Translations under genes and position numbers: made by a program
NCBI RefSeq assembly: GCF_004770475.1
Contig: NZ_RQHK01000002.1
Coordinates: 1,032,001-1,096,000, forward strand
Direction of reading: 5' to 3'
Length of the DNA: 64,000 nucleotides
Source: Leptospira mtsangambouensis
GTDB lineage: Bacteria > Spirochaetota > Leptospiria > Leptospirales > Leptospiraceae
Shown here: positions 38,092 through 48,168 of the stretch, one piece after another
Numbering within the stretch: position 1 is the stretch's first letter
Layout of the letters: each line of letters starts with the position of its first letter
Notes under the pieces: model-generated
The model's database searches: none
Seen by the model: only the letters and a program-made list of their open reading frames with translations
Told to the model about the DNA's origin: nothing

Positions 38092-39201
38092 ATGAATTGG
38101 ATTAAAAATAAAAACGAAACAATCGTATACCTACTACTCGGTGCGATTTTTTTAGGAACCTGTCTTACTTTATTTTTTGTTTTCAAACCTTTCCTTTGGG
38201 CGAGTTTCCTTGCCTTATTATTTTATCTCACCACAAGGAAAACTCATAAAAAACTAAAGAATCTTTTAGGTGTCAAGTTTCATGGATTGTCTCCCTACAT
38301 CATGGTCATCCTGATGCTTGCGGGAGTATTTATCCCTTCCTATCTCATTCTCTCTACGTTGATAAGAGAATCATTAAACTTAGTCAGTTATATTAGAAAC
38401 CAACTCACTGAAGAATCTATCGTAGCATTGTTACTCAATAGTCCGATGTTGACAGATTTTTTTACTGAAAATGAATTCTTTTGGATCAAACTTCCTCTGA
38501 TGTACCGCGAGTATGTAGGCCAACATATGGATATTCTAAACTTAGATTCCATTTATAGTTTATTAAAAAACTCTTCTGGTTTTTTACTTGGTTCATTTGA
38601 AGTACCTGGTGCCATCATATTCAATGCATTCTTTACTTTTATATTACTTTTCTTTTTATACAAAGAAGGAAGTAGGATGGAACATGGACTTTTTGTTTTG
38701 TTACCGTTCCCAACAGAAATAGAAGAGAGACTAGGTAGAAGAATAGAAGAAGCAATTCGTACGGTAATGATGGGGAACCTATTTATTTCCTTGTTACAAG
38801 GTGCCCTAATCTATGTTTTGTTACTTTTTACTTCTGTTTCAAATAAGTTTTTACTTTCAAGCATTGCTACGATTTTTTCATTAATCCCCGTTGTCGGAAC
38901 ATCTGTTGTTTGGTTACCGATTGGACTTTATATCGGTTTAGTCCAAGAGAATTGGACAGGTAGTATTCTTTTTATGATCGCTGGTGGAGCAAGTTATTTG
39001 ATTTTAGAAAACTTAGTGAAACCAAAAATTTTAGACAAAAAACTAAAAACGCATCCATTTTTAATTTTTCTCTCTCTTATTGGCGGTTTACAAGAGTTTG
39101 GTGTTGCGGGGATTATCATCGGACCAATGGCTTTAACCCTTGTCATCATCCTTTGGGATTTTTGGAAAATTTTTAGAGAAACTCGTTTTCAGACTACTTA
39201 A
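38092..39201 (+). CDS. AI-2E family transporter (PF01594)
   Basis: A 369-residue polytopic membrane protein of the AI-2E/UPF0118 family, whose members export various solutes, some acting as Na+/H+ antiporters. Eight hydrophobic segments are apparent. The family core region is seen in LFLYKEGSRMEHGLFVLLP, the linker GRRIEEAIRTVMMG and IATIFSLIPVVGTSVVWLP, with the conserved Pro-Val-Gly turn. The substrate cannot be read from sequence. The ATG lies 2 bases after the lipoprotein stop, and the next gene starts immediately after its own stop. Confidence 0.85.
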   Translation: MNWIKNKNETIVYLLLGAIFLGTCLTLFFVFKPFLWASFLALLFYLTTRKTHKKLKNLLGVKFHGLSPYIMVILMLAGVFIPSYLILSTLIRESLNLVSYIRNQLTEESIVALLLNSPMLTDFFTENEFFWIKLPLMYREYVGQHMDILNLDSIYSLLKNSSGFLLGSFEVPGAIIFNAFFTFILLFFLYKEGSRMEHGLFVLLPFPTEIEERLGRRIEEAIRTVMMGNLFISLLQGALIYVLLLFTSVSNKFLLSSIATIFSLIPVVGTSVVWLPIGLYIGLVQENWTGSILFMIAGGASYLILENLVKPKILDKKLKTHPFLIFLSLIGGLQEFGVAGIIIGPMALTLVIILWDFWKIFRETRFQTT

Positions 39202-40479
39202 ATGGAAACAGTAGATTCATCGCTCAGTGTCAGTGAAGTCAATCGGCTGATCAAAGCCAAACTTCAAGATTCTCCTGAATTCAAAAATATTTGGATTCGG
39301 GGAGAAATCTCAAACCATTCCCAAACGAATAGTTCTGGGCATATGTATTTTTCTCTAAAAGATTCGGCAAGTGTCATCAAATGTGCCTTCTTTTCCTTCC
39401 AGGCAAAAAACTATAAAGGAACACCTCTTCGCAATGGAATGGAGATTTTGGTTTATGGTTCAGTTTCTGTATATGAACCAGGCGGGTATTATAGCATTAC
39501 CGTACAAAAAGTAGAGGAAATCGGTGAAGGGGACATCCTATTAAAAATTGAGAAACTGAAAAAAAGCCTACATGAAAAAGGAATTTTTGATCTAACGCAC
39601 AAACGCCCTCTTCCAAAATTTCCGAAACGTTTAGGTATTGTCACTTCTCCCAAAGGTGCCGCCGTAGAAGACATCATTCGGATTGCCACAGACCTCAATC
39701 CTTCCATTCAAATTTTAGTTTCACCATGCCTTGTCCAAGGTGATGGGGCAGAAAGCTCCATCATAGAAGCCATAAGAGAAATCAATGATCCGAAATGGGA
39801 AGTGGATGTGATCATTGCTGGCCGAGGTGGTGGATCCTTTGAAGATCTTATGGCCTTTAACCAAGAAGCAGTGGTCATGGCGTATTACAATTCTCGAATT
39901 CCAATTATCTCTGCTGTGGGTCATGAAATTGACCGGGTGCTCACTGACCTAGCTGCGGATGCAACAACTCCTACTCCCACGGCTGCAGCAAAACTAGCTA
40001 TCCCCAATGTTTCAGATACCCTCATCCGTTTGGATGAAATGGAAGAGAGACTAAAAGCAGCACTCAATGGTGTTGTCCGTTTGGGAAAAGAAAAATGGGC
40101 AGGGATCATAGGAAGGCCCGTATTTCAAAATCCGAAAACTCTCTTAGATGTAAGATCCACTGCTCTTGATGAACTGATGACAAAAATTTCTCTCCTTGGA
40201 AAAAACTATTTGGTACGCAAACAAAGCGAATTTCAAAAGTTTGATACCTTAACACAGAACTGGAAATCTTATTTAGAACGAATTCAAAATAAATTTACCC
40301 TCGCAGAACAAAGATTAGTTCATTTTTCTCCTCTTGGGACTTTACAAAGAGGGTATTCGGTGGTTCGAAATAAGGACAAACAAGTTATATCCTCCATTCA
40401 TAAAATCAAAGAAAATGATAGTTTAGAAGTTTTTCTTTCTGATGGAAAACTTCTTGTAGAAGTAAAAGAAAAAATATAG
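39202..40479 (+). CDS. xseA: Exodeoxyribonuclease VII large subunit
   Basis: A 425-residue catalytic subunit of exonuclease VII, which degrades single-stranded DNA from both ends. The N-terminal OB domain starts LSVSEVNRLIK and contains NIWIRGEISN. The catalytic region has TSPKGAAVEDI, the glycine-rich IIAGRGGGSFEDLMAFN, and VGHEIDRVLTDLAADATTPTPTAAA. A coiled-coil segment and the terminal LQRGYSVV follow. Length is normal. It begins at the base after the upstream stop and is 9 bases ahead of xseB. Confidence 0.97.
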   Translation: METVDSSLSVSEVNRLIKAKLQDSPEFKNIWIRGEISNHSQTNSSGHMYFSLKDSASVIKCAFFSFQAKNYKGTPLRNGMEILVYGSVSVYEPGGYYSITVQKVEEIGEGDILLKIEKLKKSLHEKGIFDLTHKRPLPKFPKRLGIVTSPKGAAVEDIIRIATDLNPSIQILVSPCLVQGDGAESSIIEAIREINDPKWEVDVIIAGRGGGSFEDLMAFNQEAVVMAYYNSRIPIISAVGHEIDRVLTDLAADATTPTPTAAAKLAIPNVSDTLIRLDEMEERLKAALNGVVRLGKEKWAGIIGRPVFQNPKTLLDVRSTALDELMTKISLLGKNYLVRKQSEFQKFDTLTQNWKSYLERIQNKFTLAEQRLVHFSPLGTLQRGYSVVRNKDKQVISSIHKIKENDSLEVFLSDGKLLVEVKEKI

Positions 40480-40488
40480 GAATTCAAA

Positions 40489-40764
40489 ATGGTTGAGAAA
40501 AAAACAGTTAGCTTTGAAGAAGCACTTCGTGAATTGGAAGACATTGCTGAAAAATTAGAACGAGGAACTCTTTCTTTAGAAGAATCCATCAAAGCCTATG
40601 AAAGAGGAATGGAACTAAAAAAAGTTTGTTCAGAAAGATTGGTCGATGCTGAAGCAAAAATTGAATTTTTATCAAAGGCTCCCAGTGGTGAAATTGTAAA
40701 ATCATCAGTGAAAAAAAAGAAAGATGAAAGTCCTTCGAAACCAGTGGAAGAAGACTTATTTTAA
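40489..40764 (+). CDS. xseB: Exodeoxyribonuclease VII small subunit
   Basis: A 91-residue helical subunit that wraps the XseA coiled coil. SFEEALRELEDIAEKLERG and LSLEESIKAYERGMEL are the conserved family stretch. A charged, Lys/Ser-rich tail follows and is longer than in many homologues. AGGA eight bases upstream of the ATG supports the start. It directly follows xseA, the usual arrangement. Confidence 0.97.
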   Translation: MVEKKTVSFEEALRELEDIAEKLERGTLSLEESIKAYERGMELKKVCSERLVDAEAKIEFLSKAPSGEIVKSSVKKKKDESPSKPVEEDLF

Positions 40765-40767
40765 AAA

Positions 40768-42168
40768 ATGAATTTCCAAGCTGCATTTATCATAGGTTAC
40801 CTTTTCATTACGATTGCAATTGGAGTTTATGCGGCAAAAAAAGTAAAAAATTCCAAAGACTTTATTTTAGCCGGTAGAAGTTTACCCCTCCCCATCTCCA
40901 CAGCAGCTTTATTTGCCACTTGGTTTGGAAGTGAAACCATTCTTGGCTCCTCCGTAGAATTTGCGAAAGGAGGATTTTTAGCAGTCATCCAAGATCCGTT
41001 TGGTGGAGCCCTTTGTCTTTTTCTACTTGGACTCGTTTTTGCGAAGTATCTTTATCGAATGCAAATCCTTACCTTTGGTGACTTCTACAGAAACCGGTAT
41101 GGAAAAAAGATGGAGTTTATTGCCGGGATCTGCCTTATCTTTTCCTATTTTGGTTGGGTAGCGGCACAATTTGTGGCTCTCGGAATTATGGTTCAAATTC
41201 TATTTGGAATCAATCAATTCACTGCCATCGTGATTGGAGCCTGCCTTGTTGTTTTTTATACTTATTTAGGGGGAATGTGGTCAGTATCTTTGACCGATTT
41301 TTTCCAATCCATCTCCATCATCATTGGCCTCGTATTCGTTTTATATGAGTTAAATGGTGTAAAATCGATTTGGTCCAGCATCCAAGAAAAACCAGATGGA
41401 TTTTTTAATTTTTTTCCTGAATCCAATTTCCATGCTTGGACTTTGTACTTATCTGCTTGGATGGTTGTTGGTTTTGGATCTTTACCCCAACAGGATATTT
41501 TCCAAAGGGTCATGTCTGCTAAGTCCGAAAAAGTAGCGATTCGTGCCTCTTACCTCTCTTCTGTTTTTTATTTACTTTTTGCACTTATCCCTCTGTTTTT
41601 AGGACTGCATGCCAAAAGCCTTATCCCAAATTTTGATTTAAATTCCGAAACAGGACAACTTCTGATCCCGACGATGATTTCCAAGTTTTCCAGTCCTTGG
41701 ATTCAAGTTTTATTTTTTTCTGCACTGATCTCTGCCATTCTTTCGACGGCATCTGGAGCCATCCTTGCTCCGTCTTCAATATTATCTGAGAATATTCTAA
41801 AATACGCATTCAAGGATATGGATGATAAAAAACTACTTTTGCTTTCTAGAACTTCAGTCCTGATCATTGCTGGGATTTCATTTTTACTTGCAGTGGGAAA
41901 ACCTTCGATTTATGCTCTTGTGGAAGACTCAGGCGGGATCTCCCTTGTGACTTTATTTATCCCGATGGTATTTGGACTTATGAGCCAAAAGGCAGATGAA
42001 AGATCTGCGCTTTTTTCTTTACTCGTTGGGATTGTCACCTGGCTTATTTTGGAGGTTTATGGTGACGATATGACAAGCCATTTTTACGGAACCATAGCAA
42101 GCCTTATCGCCATCTTAATTGGGATGTATTTTTTTCCTAAGAAAGGGCAATCCTTAGAAGCCAAGTAA
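40768..42168 (+). CDS. Sodium:solute symporter family protein
   Basis: A 466-residue secondary transporter of the SSF family with about 12-13 membrane helices. [26 protein letters not shown] is the characteristic helix 1-2 region, and a later [17 protein letters not shown] gives the conserved QRxxSAK motif. The [13 protein letters not shown] stretch corresponds to the Na+-site helix. The solute is not evident; neighbours give no hint. It lies 3 bases after xseB and its end overlaps the converging ddl gene by 32 bases. Confidence 0.9.
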   Translation: MNFQAAFIIGYLFITIAIGVYAAKKVKNSKDFILAGRSLPLPISTAALFATWFGSETILGSSVEFAKGGFLAVIQDPFGGALCLFLLGLVFAKYLYRMQILTFGDFYRNRYGKKMEFIAGICLIFSYFGWVAAQFVALGIMVQILFGINQFTAIVIGACLVVFYTYLGGMWSVSLTDFFQSISIIIGLVFVLYELNGVKSIWSSIQEKPDGFFNFFPESNFHAWTLYLSAWMVVGFGSLPQQDIFQRVMSAKSEKVAIRASYLSSVFYLLFALIPLFLGLHAKSLIPNFDLNSETGQLLIPTMISKFSSPWIQVLFFSALISAILSTASGAILAPSSILSENILKYAFKDMDDKKLLLLSRTSVLIIAGISFLLAVGKPSIYALVEDSGGISLVTLFIPMVFGLMSQKADERSALFSLLVGIVTWLILEVYGDDMTSHFYGTIASLIAILIGMYFFPKKGQSLEAK

Positions 42169-43186
42169 ATACATCTTTCATCTCGATCCCGAGTGCTTTT
42201 GCTTGTTGGGGGATAAGACTTGTTCCCGTCATTCCAGGAAGTGTATTGGTTTCTAAAACGTAAGGGATTCCGTCGCTAATGATAAAATCCGTTCGTGAAT
42301 ACCCTTTACAGCCCAAAATATCATGACATTTCAAAGTATAGTCTTGTAGTTTTTTTGTAATTTCATCCCCCACAGGTGCAGGAGTGATCTCTTCACTTCC
42401 CCCTTTTGTGTATTTGGCTTCAAAGTCAAAAAATTCTGATTTGGGTCGAATCTCTGTTGGCACTAAGGGAAAAGGAATTCTTTTTCCGCCTTCAAAACGT
42501 TCCAGAACTCCAATGGAGACTTCTGTTCCAGATATCAATTTCTGGATCAGGACTCGGTCTTCCGAAACAAAAATTTTATCGATAAGAACCATTGCCTCTT
42601 CGGGAGTTTTTGCCATTCCCGTATTGACACTAGAACCACCAAGCGTTGGTTTGATGAAGACGGGAAACGGGAAAGGAAGATTTAAAACTGTTTTTCTTGC
42701 ATCCGTTTTTCCTTTTTCTAAATCCACAAAAGGAGCCACAGGAATTCCAATGGTTTGGAATAAAAGATTTGCCCGATATTTATCCATAGCAAGAGCAGAA
42801 GCCAAAACCCCTGATCCTGTATGAGGGATTTCTAATACATCTAAAAACCCCTGGATTCTACCATCTTCGCCAGCTCCCCCGTGTAACCCCAAAAAGGCGG
42901 CCTCAAATCCATGTTCAAGTAAACCGGCACCGGAAGAAGGTTTGGTTATCCCGTTGACAGAAGAAAATTCATTCAGAAACTCAGTTTCCGATTTGCCAGC
43001 GGGATCAGGATAGGCCGGATCCTTTCCATCAGGAATCCAAAATTTTCCCGATTGGTCGATATAAACCGGACAAACTTGGTATTTTTCCCGATCAATCGTA
43101 TTGAAAATGAAATAAGAAGAACGAATGGAGATAATATGTTCCCCGGAGATACCCCCGAAAAGCAGTGCGATTTTTGTTTGGGTCAT
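42137..43186 (-). CDS. ddl: D-alanine--D-alanine ligase
   Basis: A 349-residue ATP-grasp enzyme that makes the D-Ala-D-Ala dipeptide for peptidoglycan. [15 protein letters not shown] is the N-terminal substrate loop, [17 protein letters not shown] the middle signature, and [16 protein letters not shown] the ATP-grasp lysine segment. YSRTDFII and [21 protein letters not shown] carry the metal-binding acid and Asn near the C-terminus. All catalytic elements appear intact. It converges on the symporter gene with a 32-base overlap. Confidence 0.97.
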   Translation of the reverse strand: MTQTKIALLFGGISGEHIISIRSSYFIFNTIDREKYQVCPVYIDQSGKFWIPDGKDPAYPDPAGKSETEFLNEFSSVNGITKPSSGAGLLEHGFEAAFLGLHGGAGEDGRIQGFLDVLEIPHTGSGVLASALAMDKYRANLLFQTIGIPVAPFVDLEKGKTDARKTVLNLPFPFPVFIKPTLGGSSVNTGMAKTPEEAMVLIDKIFVSEDRVLIQKLISGTEVSIGVLERFEGGKRIPFPLVPTEIRPKSEFFDFEAKYTKGGSEEITPAPVGDEITKKLQDYTLKCHDILGCKGYSRTDFIISDGIPYVLETNTLPGMTGTSLIPQQAKALGIEMKDVFTWLLRIALS

Positions 43187-43233
43187 GAAATCACTTGATT
43201 CCTTTTATAGAAACTTGAAGATATTGAAATTAC

Positions 43234-44643
43234 GTGGATTCCCGCTTTAAAATTCAATTCGGAATTGTTTTTTGTCTCTTCTTTCTCAGTTCCTCGATTT
43301 TTGCCAAATTACCCAATTCCTTTACAGAAGATATCAAGTCTGATTACCACCAATTTTGGTTTTTATATGAATCTGAAAAACGGGGCAGGCAAAGTTATTT
43401 AGCCTTTCGTCCGTTCTACATGGGTTTTCAAGATAAAACCTATGCCTTTCGTTTTAAAAGTTATCTCTCCCCATTTTATTACAAAGAAGAAACCAACTAC
43501 TGGTATACCTGGTCTTCTTTGTTTTTCTTCAGTGGGACAGGATTTAAACATGAAGAAGGTGATGACGATGAAGACATCCTCTTCACTCCTCTTTTGATTT
43601 GGGGGAAAGGTGAATCACAAAGAGAAAACTATTTTAGTGTGTTTCCTCTCTATGGGAAAATTAGAAACAAACTTTCCTACCAAGAACTAAGTTATGTTTT
43701 GTTTCCAGTTTACTCCGAATGGAAGTATAAAACCTATGAAGCAAAATCCATCCTTTGGCCCTTGGTGATGTGGGGAGGATCGGAAACAAGAAGTGACATT
43801 CGTATTTTCCCGATTTATTCAAAGAAGGAAAACGAAGGAAAATACAAACGACAGTCCCTTCTTTGGCCTTTTTTCCAATGGGGAGAAGAAAGATTGGATA
43901 AAAAAGAACCAACCACATATTCTATTTTTTTCCCACTTTATAACAGTAAGGATTCGAGAGATGGGAATATGAAAAGTAGAGCCTACCTTTGGTTTCCTAT
44001 TTTGAATTCTTTATTCTCTTATGGGTATGATAAAAAAACAGGACAAACCAACTACACTGCTCTTTTTATTTTTTTTCAGTATACCACTTCTACAAAAAAA
44101 GATACGGAAAAACTTGTATTTTTTCCTTTTTATGGATATTCTTATTTTGCCAAAAAAGAAGCGGAGTTTATAACACCATTTTACATTCGTTTGTCGCAAA
44201 ATACATCACACTTAAAAGCTACTTCTCATTTTTTATTACCTTTTTATTCCCATATGAAAAGTGAATATGTCCAAACAGGAAGAGAAGATTATTACTGGAA
44301 ACTTTGGCCCCTATTCCGGTATCATAAAGATGCCGATGGGAATTTTGGATGGAATACCCTAGCCATTATCCCAGTTCGATTTGAAGTGATGGAGGATGTT
44401 TGGGAACCCATCTTCTCTCTCATCGAATACAAAAGATCGTCCAATGGAGAGAAACGTTTGCATTTAATCACAAGACTATATTCGCATCGTTGGACAGAGG
44501 ATGAAACTCATATCCACATTCCCTTACTCGTAGAGTATTCCAAATCACCGACGGGGTTCCGTTATGATTTTGTTTATGGATTATTTGGAATTGATACCCG
44601 AGATACAAAAAATAAATTCAAACTCCTCTGGTGGGAACTATGA
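43234..44643 (+). CDS. Aromatic repeat protein heading the MCE operon, probable outer-membrane or periplasmic protein
   Basis: A 469-residue exported protein I cannot assign. It starts at GTG with a signal peptide ending SSSIFA. The mature sequence is strongly beta-type and aromatic, with about ten copies of a short motif of the form [FWLT]P[LVIF][YFVW]: FPLYG, FPVYS, WPLVMW, FPIYS, WPFFQW, FPLYN, FPFYG, TPFYI, LPFYS and WPLFRY, spaced about 20-45 residues apart. Such alternating aromatic strands suggest a beta barrel or beta solenoid. Its stop overlaps the mlaE start (ATGA), so it is coupled to a lipid-transport system and may be its outer-membrane partner. This role is inferred from position only. 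Confidence 0.65.
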   Translation: MDSRFKIQFGIVFCLFFLSSSIFAKLPNSFTEDIKSDYHQFWFLYESEKRGRQSYLAFRPFYMGFQDKTYAFRFKSYLSPFYYKEETNYWYTWSSLFFFSGTGFKHEEGDDDEDILFTPLLIWGKGESQRENYFSVFPLYGKIRNKLSYQELSYVLFPVYSEWKYKTYEAKSILWPLVMWGGSETRSDIRIFPIYSKKENEGKYKRQSLLWPFFQWGEERLDKKEPTTYSIFFPLYNSKDSRDGNMKSRAYLWFPILNSLFSYGYDKKTGQTNYTALFIFFQYTTSTKKDTEKLVFFPFYGYSYFAKKEAEFITPFYIRLSQNTSHLKATSHFLLPFYSHMKSEYVQTGREDYYWKLWPLFRYHKDADGNFGWNTLAIIPVRFEVMEDVWEPIFSLIEYKRSSNGEKRLHLITRLYSHRWTEDETHIHIPLLVEYSKSPTGFRYDFVYGLFGIDTRDTKNKFKLLWWEL

Positions 44644-45416
44644 AACGCCTGTATTCCAAAACCTTGGAACCTTTTCTCTATGCAGTTGGTTATACTGTCC
44701 TTCTTCTTTTTCGTGCTATAGGACAATCTCACCATCTTTATTTCAAAAGAAAAGAGATCTTAGAACAAATGTTTATTGCTGGAGTTGGTTCTTTGTTTGT
44801 AGTCTCCATTGTTTCTGTTTTCACAGGAATGATCCTTGGACTAAACACCGGCCTTGGACTTCGCGATTTTGGAGCCGAAGGTCAAATTGGACTTTTACTC
44901 ACCATCACCCTCACTCGCGAAATGTCCCCTTTTATGACCTCACTCATCTTGGCAGCTTCTGTTGGTTCGGCGATGGCTGCTGAAATCGGAACCATGAAAG
45001 TTTCAGAAGAAATTGATGCTTTGGAAGTGATGTCCATTAGTCCAATCAGGTATCTTGTACTCCCAAGGATCGTTGGATTCTCCATGATGGTTCCTGTTTT
45101 ATGTGTGTATTCAGCCGCTTTAGGTATCTTAGGTGGTGGAATTGTAGGACATTTTCAACTGGGAATCGATATGATCAGTTATTTCCAAGATGTTTATTAT
45201 CGTATATCTTCCGTTCCAGGGCTAAAAGATTTATATGTGGGTCTTCTCAAAGGTTATGTATTTGGTCTTTCTATCTCCACCATATCTTGTAGCCAAGGAC
45301 TTAGGACAGAAGGTGGAGCCATTGGTGTAGGCCAAACCACAAGAAAGGCTGTGGTCACATCTTTTCTTATGGTCATTTTTTCTGGTTATGTGCTCACCGC
45401 TCTATTTTATAAATGA
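44640..45416 (+). CDS. mlaE: MlaE family ABC transporter permease
   Basis: A 258-residue inner-membrane permease of MCE-type lipid transporters, from the ATG at 44640 preceded by [26 protein letters not shown] and [19 protein letters not shown] are the family's most conserved segment, next to the coupling helix. About five helices are seen. The start overlaps the previous gene by ATGA and the end overlaps mlaF likewise. Direction of lipid movement is not deducible from sequence. Confidence 0.93.
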   Translation: MKRLYSKTLEPFLYAVGYTVLLLFRAIGQSHHLYFKRKEILEQMFIAGVGSLFVVSIVSVFTGMILGLNTGLGLRDFGAEGQIGLLLTITLTREMSPFMTSLILAASVGSAMAAEIGTMKVSEEIDALEVMSISPIRYLVLPRIVGFSMMVPVLCVYSAALGILGGGIVGHFQLGIDMISYFQDVYYRISSVPGLKDLYVGLLKGYVFGLSISTISCSQGLRTEGGAIGVGQTTRKAVVTSFLMVIFSGYVLTALFYK

Positions 45417-46213
45417 AGGAAATGATGGAACCCTTTGCCATTGAAATGAAAAACGTCCATAAAGCTTTCGGAAAACGAAAGATCTTACAAGGAATGAACC
45501 TAACCGTCAAACAAGGCGAGACGATGGTCATCCTTGGGCCTTCGGGAACAGGAAAATCGGTGAGTCTCAAACATATCACAGGACTCCTTGATCCCGACGA
45601 AGGAGATTGTCAGATTTTTGGTGAATCCATTGTTAACGCCAGTGAGAAAAAAAGAGAAGAACTTAGATCTAAACTAGGAGTGTTATTCCAATCAGGTGCG
45701 CTCATCAACTGGCTTACTGTTTATGAGAATGTAGCCCTTCCCTTGCGAGAACATAAAATTGCTTCTGGGGAAGAACTGGATCGTATTGTCATGGAAAAGT
45801 TAAAATGGCTCGATTTAGTTCCCGCCAAAGATACCTTACCCAGTAATATTTCCGGGGGGATGAAAAAACGTGTGGGTCTTGCACGCGCTCTCACTTCCCA
45901 ACCTAAAATCGTGTTATACGATGAGCCTACTTCGGGTCTTGATCCGGTTATGTCCAATGTCATCAATGATTTAGTCATTCGTTTGCAAAAGGAATTAGGT
46001 CTAACATCCATAGTAGTGACTCACGATATGAATTCCGCTTACAGAATTGCCGATCGTATCAGTTTTCTTTATGAAGGTAAGGTGCAGTTTTGCGGAACCT
46101 CAGAGGAAATCCAAAAATCAACAAATCCAGTCATCCAACAATTCATTCACGGCAATACCGTTGGTCCGATGATTCTGGATCATTCCGAATTAAAAAAAGG
46201 AAAATCCAATTGA
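45413..46213 (+). CDS. mlaF: MlaF-type ABC transporter ATP-binding protein
   Basis: A 266-residue ATPase that powers the MlaE permease. Walker A is [13 protein letters not shown], the signature [17 protein letters not shown] has the MlaF-style Lys-Lys insertion, Walker B is [13 protein letters not shown] and the switch His is in VVTHDM. Q-loop [12 protein letters not shown] is typical of MCE-type ATPases. Two later ATGs near the start are possible; the first overlaps the mlaE stop. The three genes mlaE-mlaF-mlaD are in the normal order. Confidence 0.95.
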   Translation: MKEMMEPFAIEMKNVHKAFGKRKILQGMNLTVKQGETMVILGPSGTGKSVSLKHITGLLDPDEGDCQIFGESIVNASEKKREELRSKLGVLFQSGALINWLTVYENVALPLREHKIASGEELDRIVMEKLKWLDLVPAKDTLPSNISGGMKKRVGLARALTSQPKIVLYDEPTSGLDPVMSNVINDLVIRLQKELGLTSIVVTHDMNSAYRIADRISFLYEGKVQFCGTSEEIQKSTNPVIQQFIHGNTVGPMILDHSELKKGKSN

Positions 46214-46245
46214 CTTTGCCCATCACTTTAGGAGAAATTTAGGGA

Positions 46246-47019
46246 ATGCCTACCGTAGGTCGTGCTCTCATTGTCGGTCTTCTATTTATCTTTTCACTTG
46301 TAGCTGTGGGTTATTTTACCATTGTCACAGAAGGTGGCCCTTTTCAAAAATCAGGATACCAACTCCCCGTTTATTTTCCCGATGCAGAAGGAATCAAAAT
46401 CGGGAACAAAGTCACCATCCACGGGGTTCCTTTCGGTTATGTTTCTAAAATCCGATTGGTGCAAATTGACGAATATGGAAACCTACTGCCCGAGGGAGAA
46501 ACAGGGATTGGAACCAAGGTGGAGCTCACCCTTCTCTTAAAAGGAAAGGTGCAGCTTTTTTCTAACTACGAAATCACAATCAAAAACGAAAGTTTACTTT
46601 CGGGCCGGGTGGTCTCTCTCGACCCAGGTTCTAAGTTTCCGGTCGATCCCAAAACCAAAGAATACATGATGACGGAGCCTGCCCTCACCAAAGTGGAGAT
46701 CTCTCCAAGGTCGGGAAAAATGATACCCATCCAAGGAAAGGTCACCCAAGACCCACTCGTATCTCTTTCCGAACTCATTGCCGAAAACCGCTCCGACATT
46801 CGGAAAACAGTGCAAAACATTGCCGGGATCACAGGAAAGATCAACGAAGGACAAGGGACACTCGGAAAACTCATCAATGAAAGTGATGTCCACAAATCGG
46901 TCAATACCACCCTTGGGGATGCCCAAGTGGTTTTGAAGGAACTACGGGAAGGATTGGAAGATACAAGGGAACAAGCACCTGTGACCAGTTTCATTCGCTC
47001 CGCTCTTAGTGCTTTTTAA
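46246..47019 (+). CDS. mlaD: MCE (MlaD) family lipid-binding protein
   Basis: A 257-residue protein with one N-terminal membrane helix (about 7-25) and an MCE domain (about 38-130), seen in [25 protein letters not shown] and a central beta region. The C-terminal helical part (about 165-257) is longer than in E. coli MlaD and would form the tunnel or barrel extension in a hexamer. No RGD sequence is present, so the integrin-binding idea reported for some pathogenic leptospiral Mce proteins has no basis here. No MlaB, MlaC or MlaA homologue follows. Confidence 0.92.
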   Translation: MPTVGRALIVGLLFIFSLVAVGYFTIVTEGGPFQKSGYQLPVYFPDAEGIKIGNKVTIHGVPFGYVSKIRLVQIDEYGNLLPEGETGIGTKVELTLLLKGKVQLFSNYEITIKNESLLSGRVVSLDPGSKFPVDPKTKEYMMTEPALTKVEISPRSGKMIPIQGKVTQDPLVSLSELIAENRSDIRKTVQNIAGITGKINEGQGTLGKLINESDVHKSVNTTLGDAQVVLKELREGLEDTREQAPVTSFIRSALSAF

Positions 47020-47197
47020 GCACTAACACGTAAAATGCGGTCTGTTTTGTAGTAAAATTCTTTAGTTTAGCGCACAAAACCCGGCCGTCACATTCCCACC
47101 ACACTGTTGTAAAAAGGAGACATTTTTTTGACTTGGGGTCACGGTTTTGGAATTGTCCCTCCCCCCTTTTCTACAAATTTGTAAGTAGGAACTGAAT
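47020..47197 (+). other. Intergenic region before lpxC
   Basis: This 178-base gap between the MCE operon and lpxC is one of the longest in the window. A TTGACT at 47128 could be a -35 element but the -10 at 17 bases is poor. A weak GTTTTGT/ACAAAAC inverted repeat lies near its left end, and ACAAATTTGT is a ten-base palindrome about 15 bases before the lpxC start. AGGA precedes the ATG. I see no RNA gene in it. Confidence 0.3.
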
Positions 47198-48106
47198 ATG
47201 GTAACGGCGATACACAGAAAAACGATCCAAAACTCCATCACTCTCAGGGGAATTGGCGTCCATTCCGGAAAAATGGTGACTTTACGGCTCCATCCTGCGG
47301 AAGCAAATACAGGACTGATCTTTTACCTCTACAAAGGGACCCAAAAAATCCGAATTCCCGTCTCTCTCGACCATGTTGTCGACACAAGTAACGCCACTAC
47401 CATCGGAGACGGAAGTTCCAACCGGGTGCAAACCATCGAGCACCTTCTCGCCGCAGTCCATACCTTAGGCATTACTGATTGTATTTTTGAAATTGATTCC
47501 GTCGAAGTTCCCATTATGGACGGATCCTCACTTCCTTTTTGGGAAGGAATCCGCTCCGCAGGGATTCGAGTTCTAGACGAAACCATCGAACCCATTACCA
47601 TCGCAAACCCGATTTGGGTTGTAGACGGGGACAAATACCTCGTCATGTTGCCTTCCGATGAATTAAAAGTCACTTATAGCATCGATTTTAACCACCCACT
47701 TTTGCGTGGACAATCCTACACCACTACCCTTGACGAATCCATTTTAGGAACAGACATCCTTCCTGCCCGAACCTTCGGGTTTTTGAAAGATGTGGAAGCC
47801 TTGCAAGCCCGTGGCCTAGCAATGGGTGGCTCTCTTGACAATGCAGTGGTTCTCACTGACGACGGGTATCTCAACGATACTTTGCGTTATGACAACGAAT
47901 GTGTTCGCCATAAAATTTTGGATTTGATTGGGGATTTGGCTGTGATGGGGAGACCATTCCGTGGCCATCTCATTGCTTCCAAAGCGGGACATGCCCTAGA
48001 CATTTCTCTTGCCAAATGCATCATGAGCCAAGTCACTGGAAACGAACTCACCCAGTTCAAAAGCAAACGAATTCCGCTCTTTTCTAAAAAACAAGCGGTA
48101 CGTTAG
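47198..48106 (+). CDS. lpxC: UDP-3-O-acyl-N-acetylglucosamine deacetylase
   Basis: A 302-residue zinc deacetylase, the committed step of lipid A synthesis. RGIGVHSGKMVTLRL is the N-terminal hallmark. TIEHLLAAVHTLGI carries a zinc His, FEIDSVEVPIMDGSSLPFWE is conserved, and HKILDLIGDLAVMGRPFRGHL holds further zinc ligands. The family's terminal catalytic His appears in SKAGHALD. Length is typical. The gene is single in a new transcription unit, followed by a PTS enzyme I gene 62 bases on. Confidence 0.96.
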   Translation: MVTAIHRKTIQNSITLRGIGVHSGKMVTLRLHPAEANTGLIFYLYKGTQKIRIPVSLDHVVDTSNATTIGDGSSNRVQTIEHLLAAVHTLGITDCIFEIDSVEVPIMDGSSLPFWEGIRSAGIRVLDETIEPITIANPIWVVDGDKYLVMLPSDELKVTYSIDFNHPLLRGQSYTTTLDESILGTDILPARTFGFLKDVEALQARGLAMGGSLDNAVVLTDDGYLNDTLRYDNECVRHKILDLIGDLAVMGRPFRGHLIASKAGHALDISLAKCIMSQVTGNELTQFKSKRIPLFSKKQAVR

Positions 48107-48168
48107 AATCCCTCTTTTTTTACTTTCCAAACGAAGCCTTGCCGAAAGTATTTTTGGCAAAGGGACGG

